Positions 1-8,350 are shown, numbered from the stretch's first letter. The stretch: 64,000 bases of DNA from Bacillus sp. AFS098217 (GCF_002551815.1 NZ_NVPR01000019.1:7450-71449); one strand, 5' to 3'. The notes: a model not told the origin generated them from the letters alone. A program made the numbers and translations.

Positions 1-86
1 GAAAGGGCTTCTTTGAGCCGATTTAATGTATATAGCTTATTTTGCTGTACACATTTTTAATCGACTTGAAGAAGCCTTTTTTTGTT
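1..86 (+). promoter_or_regulatory. Long-hairpin leader, copy 1 (cut by window edge)
   Basis: First of three near-identical copies (others at 1449 and 20401). The transcript can fold on itself almost completely: GGGCTTCTT pairs with AAGAAGCC, the GAGCCGATT side pairs with AATCGACTT through wobble pairs, and an inner arm AATGTATATAGC pairs with GCTGTACACATT. A T-run follows the stem. It lies about 110 bases before the gene at 199, so it looks like a 5' leader attenuator. The upstream half of the repeat block falls outside the window. Confidence 0.7.
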
Positions 87-198
87 GTCTTCAAGTTAGG
101 AAATACTTGTATTTAGACTATCTAGGCTAAAAAAATATTGTGAATGAAAAAGCACACTTTTAATGTGCTTTTTTCTATTTTGAAAGGGGATTTTTAAT

Positions 199-864
199 TT
201 GAATTACACACACGCGATTACGTTAGAAAAGCCATTATTATCATTAGAAGAGATTTTAGCGATATTTAATCGAAAAAAACATGCAATGAAACAATTTGAT
301 ACCTATCGTATAGCTATAGATACAGAGCATTATATTTGGGCAAAGATGGCCAATCTTGAATTGCAGTATGATGACTACAAAGAGCTGCTCTCTACAATTG
401 TAAATCATGATTGTGAAATAGATTGTAACCATTCCTATCAAGCAGACATGGTGAAACACTATTCTTGTGATTGCACGCTTGAATTGGTATTCCAAGAGTG
501 GGGGAACACCTTGATTCATCACCTGGGATTTACTAACACTAAAGTAATCCCTGGGTATGACGAAAACAAGGAAACTTCATATGACCTATGTGAAGCTACC
601 AATCTTATTGCCTTGTCTAATTCAGAAATAAAATACTCATTCGAAAATGTGTGTTATCCCATTGTTGAGATCATTGGGAATTTTAGATTAAAAAATCAAA
701 AAATCCTGAGTGATTTCCCTAACCATTTAGGTATTCAATTCGCTTATAGTGAAACTACAAGTGAACTGTATATGTATATGGGGGAAAAACATGTTCCAGG
801 ACTATACCGTTTATTGGTATTGTTAAGAATTTTTGAACTTGCAGGTTTTAAGGCAAATTTATAA
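199..864 (+). CDS. Hypothetical protein, first gene of the clamp/ubiquitin-like cluster
   Basis: A 221-residue soluble protein starting with TTG, placed by the GAAAGGGGA ribosome binding site at 182-190. I do not recognise the family. It is rich in Cys and His between residues 70 and 95 (HDCEIDCNH, HYSCDC), which could bind metal. Its last 30 residues (YMYMGEKHVPGLYRLLVLL) resemble the C-terminus of the protein at 4558 (ILYIYYGEEYLFAVYRLEMI), so the two may be distant paralogues. It follows leader hairpin copy 1 and lies ahead of the Rad52-like and sliding clamp genes on the same strand, which suggests a DNA-metabolism or plasmid-maintenance context. Function unknown. Confidence 0.75.
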   Translation: MNYTHAITLEKPLLSLEEILAIFNRKKHAMKQFDTYRIAIDTEHYIWAKMANLELQYDDYKELLSTIVNHDCEIDCNHSYQADMVKHYSCDCTLELVFQEWGNTLIHHLGFTNTKVIPGYDENKETSYDLCEATNLIALSNSEIKYSFENVCYPIVEIIGNFRLKNQKILSDFPNHLGIQFAYSETTSELYMYMGEKHVPGLYRLLVLLRIFELAGFKANL

Positions 865-997
865 TAGTTATATAGTACAGTAGAGAGAATGGATAGTATA
901 AATATAAAACATAGGGAATTTATATAGAATGGAGTTCTTGTTGCGATGCTAACTGCACAAGCAATTTGACAGTTGTTAATGAGAGGAGATTAATAAT

Positions 998-1282
998 ATG
1001 ATAACAGTTAATCGAGGATACATGTATGATCCAGAAGACGATACAGTATTAATTACAGAGATTTATTATGCGGCAGAAACATCTGTGAAATTAGGAAGTA
1101 AGATGAATACATTGTCTTACGCTGTTATTCCAGAAGAAATTAAAGAACAAATAGAAGCAGCTGCTTCTAAATCGTACATGGAGAGTGTAGAGATGCCTGA
1201 GGCGCAAGCGTTGGTGTATCAAGATGAAATCAAGATGTATGGAAAACCCGAAAAATTGTACTTTGAGTATTATGTAAATTAA
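998..1282 (+). CDS. Hypothetical small acidic protein
   Basis: 94 residues, preceded by a good GAGAGGAG ribosome binding site. No signal peptide or membrane segment is visible. The composition is acidic, with a YMYDPEDD motif near the start and a Tyr-rich end (YFEYYVN). The size is compatible with a small partner such as a stand-alone ubiquitin-like protein of the downstream cassette, but I see no typical Gly-Gly-like C-terminus, so I do not claim that. A strong terminator follows immediately, making it the last gene of the first short transcription unit. Confidence 0.7.
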   Translation: MITVNRGYMYDPEDDTVLITEIYYAAETSVKLGSKMNTLSYAVIPEEIKEQIEAAASKSYMESVEMPEAQALVYQDEIKMYGKPEKLYFEYYVN

Positions 1283-1284
1283 TG

Positions 1285-1323
1285 AAAAGAGCGTAGAACT
1301 AATTATGGTTCACGCTCTTTTTT
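1285..1323 (+). terminator. Rho-independent terminator
   Basis: The stem AAGAGCGTxGAAC / GTTCxACGCTCTT is followed by a run of six to seven T. It closes the unit ending with the 94-residue gene. Confidence 0.85.
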
Positions 1324-1377
1324 ACTTGCAGTGAAAACCGCCTTAGTGTAATATACAATTATATTTATTGTTTAATT

Positions 1378-1539
1378 GATTCCGTTTATTCCCACACCTT
1401 TGTGTAGTGGTTGAGTAGTAGAAACATGTTTTTATTTTGTTTCAATGAGAAAGGGCTTCTTTGAGCCGATTTAATGTATATAGCTTATTTTGCTATACGC
1501 ATTTTTAATCGACTTGAAGAAGCCCTTTTTGTGTTGTCT
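1378..1539 (+). promoter_or_regulatory. Leader repeat block, copy 2 (about 160 bp)
   Basis: Almost identical to 20331-20490. The first 70 bp (TTCCGTTTATTCCCACACC onward) contain a small GAAACA...TGTTTC hairpin. The next 90 bp form the long self-complementary hairpin ending AAGAAGCCCTTTTT. A few bases differ from copy 1 inside the inner loop arm (GCTATACGCATT for GCTGTACACATT). It sits about 70 bases before the Rad52-like gene, consistent with an attenuator controlling that operon. Confidence 0.75.
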
Positions 1540-1606
1540 AAAAGTCGAGCATATTTGTATAGCTGCACCATGGGCTAAATTAATTGTATTTAAGGAGGGA
1601 ATATAT

Positions 1607-2461
1607 ATGGATAATATTATGGAGAGATTGCGGGAACCTTTTGCAATAGAGGATATAAGCTGGAGAGTGGTAAATGTATTTGATTATAGAGATACGAAGA
1701 GAGGGTTTATTGCTCCTTTTGTATCCTCACGTACAATCCAAGATCGTTTAGATGAAGTGTTCGGCATTGATGCTTGGCAAGTTTCCTACGAACGTTGGAG
1801 TGAAAAGGCTGTAAAATGTCGATTATCTGTACTTATCGATGGGAAATGGATTTATAAAGAGGACGGAAGCGAAGAGACGGATTTTAATGCAGTAAAAGGC
1901 GGATTTTCAAGTAGTTTTAAACGAGCAGCAGTTTTATTTGGTATTGGTAGATATCTATATAACGTAGAAAACGAAATTGTAGAACTAACTACTAACAAAA
2001 GAACACCAGATGATGTCTATACCAAATATCAATCACAAGGATATTATTTTACTGCTCCTTCACATTTAAAATTAAAATCTGATAAGCAGCAATTACAAAG
2101 TGGGAATCATACATCAGACGCTAAACCGAATCTACAATCAATGATTCAGGAGATTCAAAACCTAGCAATGCCTGTAGGTATCCAATCTAGAGATATTTTG
2201 ATTGCATATAATTACAATCAAAATGCACAAGCAAGAAAGTTTGAGGATACAACCACTGGTGGTTTAAAAGGGATTATAAATAGTTTACAGTTGCTTCATG
2301 AGGCAAAGAATATTAGCAATGCGAATGAGAAACAACTTAACCGTTGGTTATCTACGTATATAAAAGGGGATATTACTTCTTTCAAAGAGTGGCTACTTCA
2401 TGACTATACAGATGTCATTCATGAATTGATTAAAAAATTAAAGCAAGAACAAAGCGCTTGA
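1607..2461 (+). CDS. Rad52/Rad22-family single-strand annealing protein
   Basis: 284 residues. The start is the ATG six bases after a strong AAGGAGGGA; a longer reading from 1490 would run through the leader hairpin. Residues 5-115 carry the features of the Rad52/Rad22 double-strand-break repair domain: LREPF, FVSSRTIQDRLDEVFG, the W-x-V-x-Y strand, KEDGSEET and SSFKRAAVLFGIGRYLY. Members of this family anneal complementary single strands and are common in phages and plasmids. The C-terminal half (residues 150-284) is unrecognised and helical. It is separated from dnaN by a terminator-like hairpin and likely serves plasmid recombination or replication restart. Confidence 0.85.
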   Translation: MDNIMERLREPFAIEDISWRVVNVFDYRDTKRGFIAPFVSSRTIQDRLDEVFGIDAWQVSYERWSEKAVKCRLSVLIDGKWIYKEDGSEETDFNAVKGGFSSSFKRAAVLFGIGRYLYNVENEIVELTTNKRTPDDVYTKYQSQGYYFTAPSHLKLKSDKQQLQSGNHTSDAKPNLQSMIQEIQNLAMPVGIQSRDILIAYNYNQNAQARKFEDTTTGGLKGIINSLQLLHEAKNISNANEKQLNRWLSTYIKGDITSFKEWLLHDYTDVIHELIKKLKQEQSA

Positions 2462-2490
2462 TGCTTTGTTACATACGAGAGGAAAACACT

Positions 2491-2519
2491 GAACAGGAAT
2501 TGAGAACTGTTCTTTTTTT
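2491..2519 (+). terminator. Terminator or attenuator before dnaN
   Basis: A GAACAG / CTGTTC stem with a 10-base loop and seven T, located between the Rad52-like gene and the sliding clamp gene. The stem is short, so read-through into dnaN is plausible. Confidence 0.6.
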
Positions 2520-2543
2520 ATTACTTTTTGGAGGGAAAATACA

Positions 2544-3656
2544 ATGAAATTTACTATTAATCGTACTTTATTTATTGAGAAATTAGAGAAAGCAAGTGCA
2601 ACTGTAGATATAAAAAACTCTATTCCTGCACTACAGGGTGTATTACTAGATTGTAATAGCGCTGGTATGGCACTAATGGGATCAGATGGCACTGAAACTG
2701 TAACACTAGTTACTCGTTTTAGTGTCGAAACTGGAGATTGTTCAGAGCCAGGAAAGGTGCTTTTTGCAGCTGCTCCTGTTTTGAAAATCATTAAGAAATT
2801 CAAAAGTGAATTCATCGGTTTAGAACATTCCAACAATGAATTAAAAATCGTTGAAAATATGAAAAAGCAGTTTAGCTTATGCACCATGGATCACAATGAG
2901 TATCCAGAAATCAAAATTGAAGCAGGAGAAGATTGGGTAACAATAAATCAAGACCAATTTGTAGATATAGCTAATAAGACTTTACATGCTATTGCGCTTT
3001 CAGACGTACGTAAAATTCTAACTGGCGTGAGCTTACAATCTGTTGATGATGAATTTTCTTGCATTGCTACTGATTCACATCGTTTAGCTCGATTGCATTT
3101 TGATTGTACTCAGATTGCAGTTGCTAAAGATGGAGAAGTTGTATTACCAAGCAAATCCCTTAAAACTGCATTAAAACTATTTAACAGAGAACCTAAGTTA
3201 GAAATGAAATTGATTAGTGACACGCAGCTACAAATGAGGGGAAAAAGTATTATCTACCAATCCCGATTATTAGCAGGAACATATCCAGATACATCAAAAT
3301 TGATACCAAATACTTTTAAAAGTGATGTACAAATGGATCGTGTAGAACTAAAGAACACATTAGAGCAACTATCTGCTTTTTCTTCATCAGTAAAGATTTC
3401 ATCTGAGGAGGGAGAGTTTATAAATTTCAAACCTCAAAATTCCCAAGTAGGAACAGCAAGTGTTGAGATCCCATGCAATCAAGTGGAACCTTTCACTCTT
3501 GCGTGCAATGTTGACTATCTGTTACAGGCGATACAAACGATACAAGGTGAAAATATTATCATGAAGATTATTAATAACGAAAGACCTATCGTTATTGTAG
3601 ACGCAGATGATAAAAGCAGTACAAATACACAACTGATTTTACCAATACGTGTATAA
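2544..3656 (+). CDS. dnaN: DNA polymerase III beta subunit (sliding clamp) paralogue
   Basis: 370 residues, the usual size of bacterial DnaN. Signature stretches include KFTINRTLFIEKLEKAS at the N-terminus, SDVRKILTGVSL and ATDSHRLARL in the middle, GTYPDTSKLIP before the third domain, and a C-terminal LILPIRV matching the canonical LILP-(V/I)-R end. The clamp is a ring dimer that tethers polymerases and repair factors to DNA. A second clamp on a plasmid is unusual and may recruit plasmid-specific partners. The start has the ribosome binding site GGAGGGAAAA. It heads a run of overlapping genes leading into the ubiquitin-like cassette, so the two were probably co-selected. Confidence 0.95.
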   Translation: MKFTINRTLFIEKLEKASATVDIKNSIPALQGVLLDCNSAGMALMGSDGTETVTLVTRFSVETGDCSEPGKVLFAAAPVLKIIKKFKSEFIGLEHSNNELKIVENMKKQFSLCTMDHNEYPEIKIEAGEDWVTINQDQFVDIANKTLHAIALSDVRKILTGVSLQSVDDEFSCIATDSHRLARLHFDCTQIAVAKDGEVVLPSKSLKTALKLFNREPKLEMKLISDTQLQMRGKSIIYQSRLLAGTYPDTSKLIPNTFKSDVQMDRVELKNTLEQLSAFSSSVKISSEEGEFINFKPQNSQVGTASVEIPCNQVEPFTLACNVDYLLQAIQTIQGENIIMKIINNERPIVIVDADDKSSTNTQLILPIRV

Positions 3657-3669
3657 AGGGGACAAAACA

Positions 3670-3999
3670 ATGAGCATAAATCATAACGACTTCTTTGACT
3701 TACTAAAGTCAAATGAAATCTCTAATAATGAACATGACCTTAGAAAGTCATTTGAATTAATCATTAATGGATTTATGGCAAATGAAATACCAAATTTAGA
3801 TGCAATTGCTTTAGAGCATATCGATGCATTTGAACAACAGTTTGAACAAATCCGCCATAGAGTCATGTTTAATCGTGATGGTACATTTCGTGTAAGTGGC
3901 ACAGATTGTTTACTGAAAGAGTTCTTGCATCTACATCTCTTTTCCGAGCAATTAGAAAAAATCGAAAAGCAGGGAATAGAGGATGAAATTTTTATTTGA
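3670..3999 (+). CDS. Hypothetical protein
   Basis: 109 residues. The ATG at 3670 follows AAAGGGGACAAAACA 14 bases after the dnaN stop. It is helical and acidic with no recognisable motif. It overlaps the next gene by 17 bases, so it is translationally linked to the genes at 3983 and 4558. Confidence 0.75.
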   Translation: MSINHNDFFDLLKSNEISNNEHDLRKSFELIINGFMANEIPNLDAIALEHIDAFEQQFEQIRHRVMFNRDGTFRVSGTDCLLKEFLHLHLFSEQLEKIEKQGIEDEIFI

Positions 4000-4561
4000 T
4001 AATGGGTCCGAAATGCAATTGTATATACGAATTCTTCGCATTCAAAAAATGCTGAAAGAACACAATATACCTTTTCCGTTACAAATAAGAGATTTCCACA
4101 GAAACAAATGGTACATAATAAGTGACCTATTATATCAGTCTCTTGCTCATTTTAACGAGCAGACTGGTATATATGGACACTTTGCCTTTGGAACTGATGA
4201 AGAACTCATGAGCGGTAAATTATATGACTCTCAGACGATATCTTTTCATGATGAAGACGTATATACAGATTTAGCTTCTGACATTTTCACTAGAGCTGCA
4301 GAAGGGTGTTATTTTGACACAAATGGTTACTACTTATGCCTGGAATCTAAGTATTTAACACAGTCGGATTTTGATAATGCTACAAGTACTTATCGATTCA
4401 ACACATACTATAGTGAAAAACATCCGAATCATATACTGATTGAATTTCTGGAAGATGGATACGAGCAATATTCATTCGAAGAGTGGGTACTTGCTTATTA
4501 TGAAATTGTAGTACGCCTTGCTGCAGTAATCTCAGCAAAGGTAAAGGGGAGTATGGAATGA
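3983..4561 (+). CDS. Hypothetical protein of the ubiquitin-like cluster
   Basis: 192 residues, unrecognised. It starts inside the end of the previous gene (ribosome binding site AGGGAATAGAGG) and its stop overlaps the next start (ATGA), which indicates coupled translation. It contains IRDFHRNKWYIISDLLYQS and ends with a helical LAYYEIVVRLAAVISAKV segment that faintly recalls the endings of the proteins at 199 and 4558. The position between the clamp and the E2-like gene suggests an accessory component. Confidence 0.75.
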   Translation: MKFLFDNGSEMQLYIRILRIQKMLKEHNIPFPLQIRDFHRNKWYIISDLLYQSLAHFNEQTGIYGHFAFGTDEELMSGKLYDSQTISFHDEDVYTDLASDIFTRAAEGCYFDTNGYYLCLESKYLTQSDFDNATSTYRFNTYYSEKHPNHILIEFLEDGYEQYSFEEWVLAYYEIVVRLAAVISAKVKGSME

Positions 4562-5385
4562 GAAAGTTATTTATGAGAACGAATTTTACTGTTGGGGATT
4601 ATATATTAATGCTCAAATTAAATAAAATGCATGCTCTCATTAATATAGAGCGAACTAAACTGAGACTTGAAGAGGAAATGTATATCTTAAATGCCTTCCA
4701 ACATAATAAAGTAATAGATTTCAGTAAGATATCATCTCGATCTATTAATCATATTCAAGAATGTATGGGGTATTTTGATGTAGATGAAGGTTGGAATTGG
4801 GAAGATATTGATAACAGCGATATTATTGCCATTTTATTGCTATCTATGAACATCTATAAAGTCAATCTTGCAAATTTTTACCCTTGTCAAACTCACTTTC
4901 TGCATCATTTCAAACGTATGCATGACTTGGGTATTGATGTCACAATTTTTCATACTTGCTATTTAGAACGCGTAAATGTGTATGAGCTAGATTGTGAAGA
5001 GGGGTTCAAGGATTTAGCAAATACTGCTCTTGCAGAAATGGGATTAGAAGTTACAGAAGTTGATAATGAGGATATAAATGATTTACTTATGTTTTCTGCA
5101 ATATTCGATATTCCAATAGAGGAAATAAAAGAAATCACACAAAATTTTGATGAACCTATTGGAGAGATGATTAAAGGAATAACACTAGAGGAGAGTATTC
5201 GTGTATCTAAAGCATTGAATGATTATCCTGTAGAACATAAATATAATGAGGCTGAAAAGATACTTTATATTTATTACGGAGAAGAATACCTATTTGCTGT
5301 ATATCGATTAGAAATGATACTCGATATTCTCGAATTAATGCATAACCAGGGGGAAACAACCAATGAAGACAATAGCAACATTTGA
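4558..5385 (+). CDS. Hypothetical protein of the ubiquitin-like cluster
   Basis: 275 residues, unrecognised, acidic and mainly helical. Its tail (residues 238-265) resembles that of the protein at 199. It overlaps the preceding gene by four bases and the following E2-like gene by 23 bases, so all are one operon. PRTRC cassettes carry several poorly characterised proteins (called D, E and F); this could be one of those, but sequence alone does not show it. Confidence 0.75.
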   Translation: MRKLFMRTNFTVGDYILMLKLNKMHALINIERTKLRLEEEMYILNAFQHNKVIDFSKISSRSINHIQECMGYFDVDEGWNWEDIDNSDIIAILLLSMNIYKVNLANFYPCQTHFLHHFKRMHDLGIDVTIFHTCYLERVNVYELDCEEGFKDLANTALAEMGLEVTEVDNEDINDLLMFSAIFDIPIEEIKEITQNFDEPIGEMIKGITLEESIRVSKALNDYPVEHKYNEAEKILYIYYGEEYLFAVYRLEMILDILELMHNQGETTNEDNSNI

Positions 5386-6007
5386 TGCTTTAGATCCAGC
5401 AGGTATTGTTACGATAGAAAAATTAAACAATGGTCTATCATGTGGTGAAGCAGCTGTCACATTTAAAGATTTTTACTTAGCTTTAAAAGAAGTGATGGAG
5501 CAAGATAATACCGATGATACACACCTTTCAAGTGGAGTATTGCCAAAAGGCTGTGTAAAACATGAAATATTATCAAAGACCGGTGATAAGCAATCTGTAT
5601 GGATAGAAGTACCAAAAATGCAGTGGGATATAAAATTTTTCGAGCGTACATTTAATCAAGTTGGGTTCCCACGTCTCCTTTTCCGTTATACGGTTTATCA
5701 GACGCGTGTTACCAATATTTCTGTGTATGCAGTACCAGAAAAAATGGAATTAGAGGAAGGAATGACTCTTTATAAATTTCCTTACTCCAATGTGCAAGCA
5801 AATGGATCAGTCTGTACCGGTTTAGTTTCTATTCCTGAAATAAGAATGTTAAAGGACCTAGAAACCTTTCATGTTTTATTCTTTGCTAGTTCATTTAACC
5901 ATGATCTATCAAACTCTCAAACAATGCCGGTAGGTGAGATATTTAAACGTTTTGAGGGCAATGTATTTGATGATGCAATGTTAATACCTTCAAACATTAC
6001 TTTTTGA
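5363..6007 (+). CDS. E2-like protein (PRTRC system protein B / Prok-E2 type)
   Basis: 214 residues; the ATG follows AGGGGGAAACAACCA. The region from about residue 100 to 181 matches the pattern I know for PRTRC protein B: LLFRYT, a Leu-Tyr-x-x-Pro-x-x-Asn strand (LYKFPYSNVQANG), then SVCTG with Cys151, a Pro-x-Glu loop, and FFASSFNHD with His180. In the Prok-E2 families the Cys in this position is the proposed thioester-carrying residue, equivalent to the ubiquitin-conjugating cysteine. The first 100 residues are divergent. It sits directly upstream of the JAMM peptidase and E1-like genes, which is the classical arrangement. The family call comes from remembered motif patterns, not from a search. 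Confidence 0.7.
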   Translation: MKTIATFDALDPAGIVTIEKLNNGLSCGEAAVTFKDFYLALKEVMEQDNTDDTHLSSGVLPKGCVKHEILSKTGDKQSVWIEVPKMQWDIKFFERTFNQVGFPRLLFRYTVYQTRVTNISVYAVPEKMELEEGMTLYKFPYSNVQANGSVCTGLVSIPEIRMLKDLETFHVLFFASSFNHDLSNSQTMPVGEIFKRFEGNVFDDAMLIPSNITF

Positions 6008-6059
6008 TTTATAGAGGAACTATTATTAAAAACGAAAAAAACTAGGAGGATTTATAGTT

Positions 6060-7016
6060 ATGACAAATTTATTTGATTTATTCGATATGGACAAGGAAAT
6101 TGAGGAGACTACAGCTCCCGTAAAGAAAACTGCAACGCAACAGGCAACTGATAAAAAGATAGAGAAAAAAGAAAAGGCTAAAGCTAAGGATAAAAATAGT
6201 AATAAGGCTACTACGAAGAAGGCAACAGATTGTCTAGACAAAATAAATGCAGAGACGGTAGTAAGACATCCAGTATTTGGTGATATACCGTTAACGGATT
6301 GGTTTACAGAGGAAGAAATTACCCAAGGAATTGCTGAACAAAAGGACGATTCCACCGAGGTAAGAAAAATCGTAGGGGAAGATATCCGCAAGAAATTGGA
6401 GCAGCGCTATCCTTCATTTGTTAAAGATTTAACGGTTATTAAACATGATGAGGATACAAACGCACTCATTCCAATTCTAACTGTAGGACCAAAAGGAGCA
6501 AGTACGACAGAGGGACAATCTATAATTGATTGTCCTTTTTCTTTTGCTGCTTGGGAATACCATTTGCTACCTGGAGGGAAAATTCCAAGAGTACTGTTAA
6601 TGGACTTTATTACCATTGCACAAGGAATCTCTCGCAAATATAAGTGTGAGGTGCATTCGGATATCTATTTTAGTAAAGAGAAAGGGTATTTTATGAATTT
6701 TCCTAAACAAAAGATATCATGGGATGTAGTGATTCCAGAAGTCAATGTGGATATGCAATTAACTGCTATGAAGGTAATGGAAATTCACAGTCATCATCGC
6801 TTTTCAGCCAAACCTAGCGATTTAGATGATCGGAGCGAAAGAGCTTTTATTCTATATGGAATTATCGGTAGAATTGAAGACGTTTTTCCCGAATTCTATG
6901 TACGTACATGCGTAGCTGGTAACCACTATCGCATTGATGCTTCCCTTATCTTCGCAGGAGAATATAACCTAAAGGGAATCAGCCAAAATTACGATTTAAG
7001 CGGGATTAAATTCTAA
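6060..7016 (+). CDS. Ubiquitin-like domain fused to JAMM/JAB metallopeptidase
   Basis: 318 residues; ribosome binding site AGGAGGATTTATAGTT. Three parts are visible. Residues 1-57 are a Lys/Ala/Thr-rich disordered tail. Residues 66-147 (HPVFGDIPLTD, then VGEDIRKKLEQRYPSF, VKDLTVIKHD and LTVGPKGA) look like the PRTRC C / Prok_Ub ubiquitin-like fold, which typically carries a YP(E/S)-like helix end and closes on G-x-K-G. Residues 150-318 hold a JAB domain with the full JAMM zinc signature H243-x-H245-(x)7-S253-x-x-D256; Glu197 is a candidate catalytic acid. JAMM enzymes cut isopeptide or C-terminal bonds of ubiquitin-like proteins, so the peptidase may release its own N-terminal modifier after the GPKG segment. 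The JAMM call is firm; the ubiquitin-like domain is an inference. Confidence 0.8.
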   Translation: MTNLFDLFDMDKEIEETTAPVKKTATQQATDKKIEKKEKAKAKDKNSNKATTKKATDCLDKINAETVVRHPVFGDIPLTDWFTEEEITQGIAEQKDDSTEVRKIVGEDIRKKLEQRYPSFVKDLTVIKHDEDTNALIPILTVGPKGASTTEGQSIIDCPFSFAAWEYHLLPGGKIPRVLLMDFITIAQGISRKYKCEVHSDIYFSKEKGYFMNFPKQKISWDVVIPEVNVDMQLTAMKVMEIHSHHRFSAKPSDLDDRSERAFILYGIIGRIEDVFPEFYVRTCVAGNHYRIDASLIFAGEYNLKGISQNYDLSGIKF

Positions 7017-7054
7017 AACAATACATAAAGGGGGCGTAAAGGAGGCATACATAT

Positions 7055-7465
7055 TTGTCTCCTGCTTTTATTATGACTACAAACTTATTCAATCTATCAA
7101 TGATTACTAATATAAAAAAACGTGTGGTTTGTTCTTTTACATCAACAACACCATTACAGGATGAGCACTATGACTACGATGGTTTTAGATTTATGTGTGA
7201 TTTAGAAATCACTAAAATCTATCAAATCTTACAAGAGGAACAAATGGGTAAACCAAAAAACTCTACTGTACAACAAAATCATGTGAATGCACTCATAGAG
7301 CAAGCGAACCTGCTGCACTATGTCGTGTTCGTCGCAAAAGAAGAAGGAGTCATAAGTGCTGCTACAAAGCTCATTATGCACTCATTCGACCTATATTTAG
7401 TACACAGGGTTACAAACTTATCTATTACAACTTTAAGAGAATTAGAGAAATTACATTCTAAATAA
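7055..7465 (+). CDS. Hypothetical protein between JAB and E1-like genes
   Basis: 136 residues from a TTG placed nine bases after GGAGG; an ATG six codons further (7073) is the alternative. Largely helical, no recognisable motif. The spacing (38 bases after the JAB gene, 18 before the E1 gene) shows it is part of the operon. Confidence 0.7.
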   Translation: MSPAFIMTTNLFNLSMITNIKKRVVCSFTSTTPLQDEHYDYDGFRFMCDLEITKIYQILQEEQMGKPKNSTVQQNHVNALIEQANLLHYVVFVAKEEGVISAATKLIMHSFDLYLVHRVTNLSITTLRELEKLHSK

Positions 7466-7483
7466 ACCAGGGGGATTATATAC

Positions 7484-8332
7484 ATGAGTTATGTTATTGA
7501 TATTGCAGAAGGAACTAAGATTGTGCCACATATTGTACTTATAGGCGCTGGAGGAAACGGCGGTTTAATTCTACAACACATCGCACAAATGATGAGCATT
7601 TTCAAATTAAATGGTGAGATTGTCATTGCAGATGCGGACGTGGTAGAATCAAAAAATTTAGGGAACCAGTTATTCATTCAACAGGATGTAGGAAAACACA
7701 AAGCAGAAGTACTTGCACGTCGTTATCGTGCTGGTTATAAGGTACCTATATCTTCCTATACATCACAATATATAGAGGATATTGAAACACTAGAGCAGTT
7801 ATACAGTAACAAGTATGAATTGCTAAAGAAGCAACAGGATGACAAGTACTTGTACTTACCCATTCTTATTGGGGCTGTTGATAACATGTTTTCTAGAGAG
7901 TTATTCCATCACTATTTCCATCAATGTGAAAATCTTCTCTATATTGATGTAGGAAATACGTCTGTGACAGTACCTCCTAATTGGAGAGAGGTAGATAAGA
8001 AACGCTGGACACCAGAACAACTCAATGAATATAAGAATAGTGGGTATAATGGACAAGCTATATGCGGGATTAAGCGTCATGGCCAGGTAGTCTTACCACC
8101 ATTAGGTGATGCTCTCCCTCATGCGTTTGAACAAAAGGATATTGCTCCTAGTAAATTGAGTTGCTCTGATCTTGCTGCTTCAGAACCACAACGTGTCATC
8201 ACAAATAAATTTGCCGCAATGGCAGTTGCACAATTTATAAATGAATTATTCGACGAGGGGACAGTATCTAATCACTATATACTCTTTCATGCCCAAAAAG
8301 CATTTATGAAGGCTGCGCCAATTAGTGAATAG
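7484..8332 (+). CDS. E1-like ThiF/MoeB-family adenylyltransferase (PRTRC ThiF type)
   Basis: 282 residues; ribosome binding site AGGGGGATTATATAC. The Rossmann ATP-binding loop IGAGGNGG lies at residues 20-27, followed by the acidic strand IADADVV (Asp50, Asp52) and SKNLGNQLFIQQDVGKHKA, the counterpart of the S-N-x-x-R-Q-x-F...DVG-x-x-KA motif of E1 enzymes. The usual Arg of that motif is Asn61 here. PSKLSCSDLAASEPQ (Cys227) matches the P-S-C-S motif of PRTRC ThiF proteins and is the likely thioester cysteine. These enzymes adenylate the C-terminus of a ubiquitin-like protein and pass it to an E2, here probably the protein at 5363. It lacks the zinc-binding Cys pairs of MoeB. Confidence 0.85.
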   Translation: MSYVIDIAEGTKIVPHIVLIGAGGNGGLILQHIAQMMSIFKLNGEIVIADADVVESKNLGNQLFIQQDVGKHKAEVLARRYRAGYKVPISSYTSQYIEDIETLEQLYSNKYELLKKQQDDKYLYLPILIGAVDNMFSRELFHHYFHQCENLLYIDVGNTSVTVPPNWREVDKKRWTPEQLNEYKNSGYNGQAICGIKRHGQVVLPPLGDALPHAFEQKDIAPSKLSCSDLAASEPQRVITNKFAAMAVAQFINELFDEGTVSNHYILFHAQKAFMKAAPISE

Positions 8333-8350
8333 AAATTAAGGAGAAAATAT

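Noticed and set aside
998-1282. Stand-alone ubiquitin-like protein of the cassette
   Set aside because: Size fits, but there is no Gly-rich C-terminus or recognisable beta-grasp pattern; left as hypothetical.
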